Shown here piece by piece: positions 34,201-43,200 of a stretch of 64,000 nt of DNA. Every line of letters starts with the position of its first letter. Position 1 is the first letter of the stretch. The notes below the pieces were generated by a model. It did no database searches and was not told where the DNA came from. It saw nothing but the letters and a program-made list of their open reading frames with translations. Position numbers and translations under genes: made by a program. This stretch comes from Branchinecta lynchi (lineage: Eukaryota > Arthropoda > Branchiopoda > Anostraca > Branchinectidae): positions 2,505,001-2,569,000 of the forward strand of contig JAKZAP010000008.1 of NCBI GenBank assembly GCA_023053575.1, read 5' to 3'.

Positions 34201-37200
34201 TTTGTGGTAGCCATTTTGGTCTCCATTTCTTTACATTCCGTCTAAGTCTTGCACTTATCGAGAGATTGTCAGCGTGTTCCACCCTACTTACCGTAGTTTC
34301 TACGCATAGCGTCACGATTTTTGGCGTCAAGGCTGGAACGTATTTTTCTATTTTCAGCAAACTATCGCGCCACGGGCTAATGCGGCCAATCACATCACAG
34401 AGATTCATAGTTACCACGCTTACTCCCGAGAGTGGTAAGCAAACAGTTACTATTTCGACAAGGTTGGAACGGTCAGCGTGGTAACTTTTCACGAGGTTGG
34501 AACGAAAATAGTAACTAGAGAAGGGTCGAGCACGCTCTTAAGTAGGTAGTTTATTTGTGAGTCACCATTTCAAAAAGCGAAATACAAGAAAGAAAGGAAA
34601 TAAACCGTATCACAAAATGCAAATTTTCAGACTTCGGTCATGAAACAGTAAATGGCGCCGGTTTGGCGTAGAAGTCATGAAATAAAATTATTTCCAGAAA
34701 TATCTTCGAGGGAATATATCCAAGGGAGTGCATGTTCTCTATCGTGAAGCGGGTAGCTTTTGACAGTTTCGAACTCGTGCTATTATCCTAGTCCGATGAG
34801 CTAGCGAAACTGAACCGTCCTTGGCGAGGTCCTAGGACCTAATTATTGATAAAAATTATTTTATATTAATCAATCGATAGCTTACCTTGGTTTTTGAGTC
34901 TCCGGGCCAGCTCTCTGGTAAATAACATCATACAGAGCTTCGTGGTTCCGTATATATTCCAGTATCCAGCGCCCCCTTTCTGGAAATCCAGATTATCCAG
35001 GTCCAGCTCTCGGGGCCGCCAGTGCACCATGCTGCTCGTGTTAATAATCCTGCTAGGAGCCGCTCTTTTTACAAGGTCTGAAACGAAAACAAGCATTAAG
35101 TAAAGAAACGAGGCGGGCTGGAACTCGCTCATCATAGAACGACGCTTCCAAAATTTGTCCCATGAACATGACGGCTATTCTACGCCTATCTTAAAAAATA
35201 AAACTAAGCCCATCGACCAAGTCTTGCCGCATAATTAACAATTTTACACTTCTCTATGGCATTTTCGGATTCTTACGGCAAACGAAGGTCCCTCCAGTCT
35301 AACTCGTGTAACCTAACGTTGCGTTCCCGCAATCACTCATGTTACTCTTCCACACCTGCAATGGAACCCGCAAGAGAAAAATCGCAGATTATTTCTTCTA
35401 AATTGTTGATGCCTTTCTTCGAACACAAAGAGGCAGATCTTGTCATCAAACAAATCTATTTTATGTTAACTCTTTTCCTCTTTTTCCGTTGCCTTATGTT
35501 ATGTTTGTTCCCACTCGCTCCCGCTGAACAGATTTCAACTCTAAACTTATGCCATATAGTTAAATTACGGAGAACTACGAAAACTATTACATCGTCAAGA
35601 GCCTCGGTGTGAAGGTAGTACCTAATTCTCCCAATCTTATGCAGCGTTTACCAGTAACCTAGAGGAAAACTTGAAAAGAACCTGGTCGCAACAAGATTAT
35701 GTTTACACAAAGAGGGAAAATGTTTCCTCAAATCAGAAAATCTGACAAGAATAAATTCACTAGCCAACACAATCTGTTTTGATATCCTTTTTAACTTCAG
35801 TACTTATGACTGCTGCTCTCAAAAGCTAGCTGTACTTGTTTAAGTCTTTTTTTTTACCAGTGCCGCCGACGAAATTCCTTTCAAGTAGACCATGGTTCCT
35901 TTAGTTGTGAAAGTAACTCTCGTCCCGGTAGACTTTTTTTCGAATCGTCTAGGAACGGAATCCTTTGAAATCAACCGGAGCCTCGTTTTTGTTGCATGCT
36001 GCAGGTCCACTTCTCGGCCGATTCCGGACTGATTCTTTCTACATCCGTGTTTGCACTGCAGCGCTTCCGAGGAAGACGGCAGCGCTTCTCGAGAATCACG
36101 GACTTGCTCCCCGACCAAGTCCGTGCTTCCCTGCAAGATGCTGCAGCGCTGCCGCTTCAACCAAGAAGAAAGTGAATCCAAAAACGCATATTGTGCAGAA
36201 GCAAAGAAGTGCTGCAGCAGCGATGCGGCAGCGCTATTGCAACAAAAACGAGGCTCGGAATTATTTTCTTCGCGACTGGGTTTCTTGTCCGTGTAAACGC
36301 TAGATTAGAGTTTAACTGAATTGGCAGCTTATATTTACATCTGGTATTTGTGCACTGAATTATTTCTAATCACCTAGGGATTTTGTCAGAAAAATTTCAC
36401 CCGTGGCTCTAGTAATAATGTGCCCTTCTTGCAGGGCAACCCAAAATTCATTCAGGCGCGGGGAATTTGAATTTCAACAATAGCCTGCATTTCCCAGTGT
36501 TACGGATGCTGAGCTCGGAAAATTGGAGGTAACAACTCCTTTGAAGGGAGTAGGATAGTCATGATAACGTCTATATTTTTGTAATATATGTTATTTTTTG
36601 GCAATGGTTACCTTGTAGTTGCTGAATATTTAAACCCGATGAAAAATTTGTAAGCTGCGTAGTTGTATGACAGTTGTACGAAAAAGTTGCATCTATTGAT
36701 ATGTAATAGTAAAGAGTACTATCATTGAATGTGCCTCAGACTGGGCCAATCTTGAGCAGTATTATCCAGTAGCATCCTGCCTTGCTATAGTAGCATACAG
36801 TCTTGCTAATAGTAGCATGCACTATAATGCAGTAACACGGTAGCGTTGACATAGAAGCATGTAGTAGCATCAGTTCGTACTGCATGTTACATTTTCCTAC
36901 AACTTCTTACTACTATTTTGAGATGAAGTTTTCATCGGGAAGCGCATAGAGCTACCACAAATCCGAAAGAATGAGTTAATTGGCCATATTCCTGTTCAGC
37001 GCTTCCAAGCGGACTAGTTTCTGTTAATTCCCGCATGCCTCACCGTCATTATTTGGATCAGACATGGCAAAATAGATCCACAGGTTAGTGAGTGGAAAAC
37101 CTGTCCCAGGTAATGGAGGTTTTACATGTTTTAGCAGCAGAAAGGGAAAGCGACCCACGACTTTTTACTATGTCTACACAAGTGTTGCTTAAGACATAGT

Positions 37201-40200
37201 AAAAAGTCGAATTCATAGGGTAGTAGGTTAATTTCACTTTCTGCTGCTGAAACATGTGCAAAACCCCCAATACCTGGGACACAGATGACAGGTCTTCCAC
37301 TTACTAACCTGTGGATCTATTTTACCATATCTGATCCAAATAATGACGGTGAGGCATGGGGGGATTAACAGAAACTAGTCCGCTTGGAAGCGCTGAACAG
37401 GAATATGGCCAATTTGACGAAACAGACCATCTGTGAATACTCTTGATGACTATCTCACCTTGCCGATGCAAAATCTCCGGCCTCTCCGGGTAGCTAGCGG
37501 AAGAAAAGCAGAAGTGGTGTCAACGCTGCACCCAAACATCGCGGTGATTGATTGACACGGGATTTGAGTCGTTGAGTTTGAGTCGTACGGACACGCTTAC
37601 TCCTTCTTCCTGAGGATCTCTGGCGTGTTATGGACTTAATCATATAGAGTATAGCGGATACAGGAAGTGACGCATTTTTGTCAGTTTTTCAGGCCTATTT
37701 AAGTAAATAGATAAAACCGATTATTGGGTATGAATCGGTTTTGGATTGCCACGAGGTTTAATTGTCTTCTGTTAAATATAATATTTAAACAAAAAATATA
37801 TTCATATAGTTGTTTATGTATAGTACTGCATTTTTTCCCTTTTTTGTTCCAAATATAATTAGGCTAAGTGATTAAATTATTTAGTCCTGCCACAAACAAA
37901 TCTGTATAGATTTTCACGTGGTAGGTCTGTTATGATATTAAATTTTTTTTTTGTAAAATTCCATTATATATTTAAAATTTGTGTCTGTTGTCTTTCTGTT
38001 GAAATAAGTGAAGTGTAGCTAGACTGTCGAATCTCAGCCGTATTTGGTTAAACTTCACGAGACTTTCGTTAAACCGTTTGAGTATTCAACCCAAATCAAC
38101 CATTTATTGCCAAAGTTAAAGTCTCGGGTCAGATGTCATGTGGTCGTACAGTAGAGGTATGCTTATGTGAACAGTTACTTTATTTTATTTATTATTTATT
38201 TATTTAACTTCGACTACGGCTTCTAGAGCCATTACACATACAACACATGAAAACAACAACAAAATACATTTAAGATTGCGAGCCTTCTACGCAACAAGTG
38301 TAAAGTTCGCGGTTCCAGACTAACCACACAGGCAACGTCAGTCTCATATGGGGACTCGAAAGAACCACGAGCATGGAGTTTCGAGAGCGAAGAATTCGGG
38401 TCTGGAGAGAAAAGATAGCCCGACGCCGAAGTTCCCAGAAAGAAGGAAGGCCCTCACCCACAAACATGCCAGAGGCACTACAATTCCATGCAAGTCCGTG
38501 TAGCCACCGGAAAGAGTTGTTATATAAAACCCGAAATGTATCTAGACACTTAACTCTCGTGTTACACACCAGTGACAAACAGTACAGCGGAGTACAGTAA
38601 GCTCTGAAAAGAAAGGTCTTAACAGAAGCCTCGCATCTACCAAACCTCCGAATTAATATGTTGGCCCTCACAGACAGTGATCTGGAGAGCGCAGCAACGT
38701 GAGGCTCATCAGACATAGAAGGAATAAAAGTAAAGCCCAATTACTTGAAAGTTTGCACAAAAACTAGTACCTCACCAGACAAAATAACATCGGGGATGTA
38801 ACGTAGTTGAAGACTTTTCGGGATAAACGCCATACAAACCGTCTTTTTCGTGTTGAAAAGAATATCATTTGCTTTCGCAAATTCTTCACACACTTGAAGA
38901 AGCTTATTGAGCGCGAATACTTTAATGTGAACAGTGCAGGTCTGGGCTAAATGGCAGAATGAAGATCCGAAATACATATACAGGTGTTTTCAGATGCCCT
39001 TAATTACCTACTTTGGCCAACTGGTAGTTAGCTTTAGACACAGCAAGTTCATGAAAATGGCAAAGTCCACTGTCAACAAACGTTCACATAAGTATACCTC
39101 TACTGTACTGACAATCGTGTACGGACAAGCTTTGCAAACAGAAACTCTAGTAGGAACAACGGGTTTCACGCCTTTGACAGTCAGGGTGGGTGGTTGGGGA
39201 TCTGAATTCCTGCCTCGATTTTGAAAAATGAGATGACCGCACTAATGTAGCTTACAGTATAATATTAGATCAACTTGATCGATAGAGCGTCGTTTCGCAG
39301 TTATTTTTGAAGAGTCCATACGGAAAAGTTGAGATTTTTCAACTTCGTGACGAAAGTGAACAACCGTCCGGAAAAACCTGATCGTCTCTTCACGGCAACA
39401 AAACACGCGACAGAGCATGAAGATTGGTGGAGATATCCTTAAGACCCTCCTCTCTTGTGACGTCGCAAAAAATTCCAACGCGGGACGCCGCTAGTGATTT
39501 TGCTGTGTTTGGCTCCGTATTAACTATTGCCGCAAGCGGTGTTTCGGATCAAAATTTAAAACTTTTGCTCACGCAACAGAAAAGAACAACGTATCAGTGT
39601 ACCAATTATAACCTCGTGTAAACCCGTATAGACTTTGCCCGTCCACTTTCAACTGAATCTTTTCTTATAATAGATAAAATAATCTTAAAATACAGAATGT
39701 GACTAAAAACAAACATTTCTTCGCTACAAAATATTGGAGGGGTGGAAGCTGAAAGAACTAGAGACCTTTCTTTCCAGGGTTGGTCACCAAGAACCAGGGT
39801 GTCCGAGTTACTTCATGGTACTTTGGGTTACTCAGGGTTACTTTGGGTTACTTTTGGTTACATTGGGTTACTTTGGGTTACATTGCATTGGGTTACATTA
39901 GGTCACATTGGGTTACTCTGAGATACTTTTGTGTTACTTTCTAGTGTGTACGAAGTTACTTTTGGTGACCGACCCTGGCTTTCTTTACAAATCCTGGACG
40001 TGAAACTCACCAAGAATTAGGTTGGTCATCAAGAAGTGTCCAAAGTAATTCGATGCCATCTGATATTCTAAACCTTCATCTGTTAGTTCAATTATTTTCT
40101 CCCAGGCAGCATTACCGGCGTTGTTGATTAACACATCTATGCGGCTCTCCTCGGCAATTATTTCCTCGGAAAATTTTCTGACGGATTTCATGTTTGCCAA

Positions 40201-43200
40201 GTCGACATACTTCACGATGACCTCATCGTTCCCAGTTGATCGTAGGATGTCATCTAAAAATACAAGAGTTCCTTGTCTCTTCTGCAGCCCAAACAAGTTG
40301 GTCACTGGGTTTGTTTTGTTCCAGATTATTTGAAGTATGATCTACTGTTTAAATCAAAAATATATTTTTTCAGGTTTTGATAACTAAGATCTACACTGTA
40401 AAGAGTTTCTCCGAGTAAGGATTAAAGTCAACCGCAGTATTTGCTACTGGGATTAACCTTACGTCTACTGAGCTAAGATTAATCCCAATTTGAGATAATA
40501 CTATCTTTATAGAGACAAGATTAGTCTCAGTAGCAAATACTATAAGATTTGTTTTTACAGTGTATTATTATAATTAATCGCATAAAAAGGCACACGCCTC
40601 AACAAAACTCTACGACAATTGTTAAAGCTCAATGGGTGGATGAAACAATCATAATGCCACATTACCACCCACTAGAGTGCAATTATATCAGAAATCAGCA
40701 GATGTCTCGACAACTTATTTTGGCTAATATATCGTTACGCAGTTTTTTGCTTGCTGCCATACTCCGATTGGCTCGCTTCGACAGATATAAGCTTATCTAT
40801 TCGTTGTTATCCTATATTCCTGATTATTTGTATTGTTGACAAATTTTCATATTAACGGTGCTAACTGAGAATTCCTTGTAAGCTCTAGAATCAGCTGCAG
40901 GTAGGTCGATTATATTTGTACATTTTTGGCAGTGTTGTAGCTTTACATCAAGAAAACAACTTTTCTTCGGTACTACAAACAACAGAAAGTTTCATCAGAT
41001 AAAACTAGAGTAATCTGCCAGCTACCAGAGACGGTTATTTTAGCAGCCATGGCACTGTCGTCTCCCAGTTCTACAAAATTACTGATTTTCGTACATGGCC
41101 GAGAGTTTTTGAAATTCCGCGCCTTGCAATACCATGCTCTGAAATGGTCCCCGCCAATACGCCAAAGAGTCAATGACAAGCGATAACAAGAAAACGGGTT
41201 ATTTTTTAAGCGATATCGAGTGGAAGTCAGAAATGTATATGTATGAAGCATGTTATAAAAATTAAAGCATAGTTGGTGCCCATTGTGCTTTAAGACAATA
41301 CTAGTCGTTTCACCATCGTCGTCAAGTGCATTTTTGAAGGCATCGACTGATGGGCTGGCACGACATTGGGCGGAATTTGGTTTCGCGTTTTCACAATAAG
41401 ATTTTGCCGACTTCCACCTGCCGATGTTTTACTTGAAGAGGAGTCACGTACCTTTATTTATTTATTTTTTCTTTCTTCTTCTTTTTTTCTTCTTTTTTCT
41501 TTTTGTTTAAGTTAAGTTCAAGTAGTTTGTGGTAACCGCCCAGTGCTAGCGCATTTATGTCTTCTCATGGGCTGTTACCTATCATGATGGGTTATTATGT
41601 AATTTAGCAATAAAATAATCTAATCCAATCTAATCTAATGAGGCGCTGAGAGCTAAGCCTGAACTCGAGGCCCCTGAGGTTGTTTGGGTTGAGAGTAACA
41701 AGGTCGCCTGCAAGCCGACAGTCGTAGGGGAAATCTTGCATTGGAGCAAATCAAGTTTTGTCCTGTGTTATTTTATTTTAGACTATTTCTTGCTTGTACA
41801 TTGATATATTCAAATGGTGTATACAACGGATACGTCAGCTACGATTCTGTATCAGCGATATTTCGGCCCTTCTTGGCAAGGGTCCTCGTCGGGCTGTCAG
41901 GAGGATCCTTGCCAAGAACGGCCGAAATATCACTGATGAAGAATCGTAGGTGAAGTATCCGTTGTATACATTACTTGAATATATGTTTCAAAGTCAGCTT
42001 GGGCTCAAAGAATATTTACTTGTACATTGACATGTTAACCATTTATCCATAAACAACCGCTTGAAATTATAAAAAAAAAAGTATACCGTTTTGATGTTTT
42101 TTGACAAATTACTGCCAAACAACTAATCAGATGAGACAACCAAGTTCAGATACTGATTCAGCATGCATGTTTCCCTTTTATCTCATATCTAATCGAATTC
42201 TTTTACTTCGACTTCGTTCCTCGTTTTAGCTGTATCTCACCTCAGAGAATATGAAGCAGGGTTACCAAGTGTGACACTTTTGGTTCTTTTTAACACCTTT
42301 TGCCTCTGGTTCATACCGTGACACTTTTTCTCTGAAAATTACACCTTTTGATACTAATAGACTGAAATAGTTTGATAATTTGTTGTTGATTACGTAGTGT
42401 TGTGTATTGTGTAGCTTTTCCTTATTTTTTCTAATCCACTTTTGTGTGTATTTATATATTAAGATGGGTAATAAAATTATTAATTAATAAATAATGACAC
42501 TTATACGGTAAAATAAAAACACATTTTCAGTTGCTGTGCTAGTGTTACGGATTTCCGCCCCAAAGAACATGTACTTTACTTTTATTTAGTGCTCAGAGCG
42601 AGTTTGAAGCCTTACAAAGCTCATATCCGGTTAAACTTTACGAAAGCGTGATTTAACAATTGAAAGATATTCTGACGCCCACAATTCAATCTGGAAACAA
42701 AAGATACTATACTTCGTAATCTTATATTCTTCGCCCTTTTTCTTAAGGTGTCAACAAGTACCTTTTTGCCGGGATTTTTTAAGCTTCCACGAGTCGAGCT
42801 CTTGGCAACCCTGGTATGAAGTCGTATTTTCGACAGCGCAGCGACTTATTTTCTCAAAGCCGTTGTCCCTTCTGGCCATCGTTGGAACGGCTTCAAAGTT
42901 CAGACACCCGCAGCGTCTAGTCTACCTTGTGGCGAGCAGTGATGGATTTCTTGAAATGACCTTACCTGAGACTTTCTTGGCCTTCTCGACGTTCCTTACG
43001 GCTAGAATCAGCCTAGCACCTCGGCGTGCAAGATCGATTGCTGCCTCGTAGCCGATTCCTGAAATACAAAAATAGTTACATGAGGAACGTCCATCTCAGC
43101 CACAACTATACTGAGCCACGACTATACTGATGCAGTATCACTGAGGAAACAAGACCAAAGGTGTCGATGGGATCCCAAAAATCTAAGATTTGATCCAGAC

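Noticed and set aside
34166..34492. Overlapping frames of about 100 residues on both strands
   Set aside because: They are mutually antisense in intron 4 of gene 3 and have no family features on either strand.
39790..39965. GGGTTAC repeats as a telomere-like array
   Set aside because: The unit is a 10-mer with TTT/ATT spacers and lies inside a hAT-type element with target duplications, not at a chromosome end.
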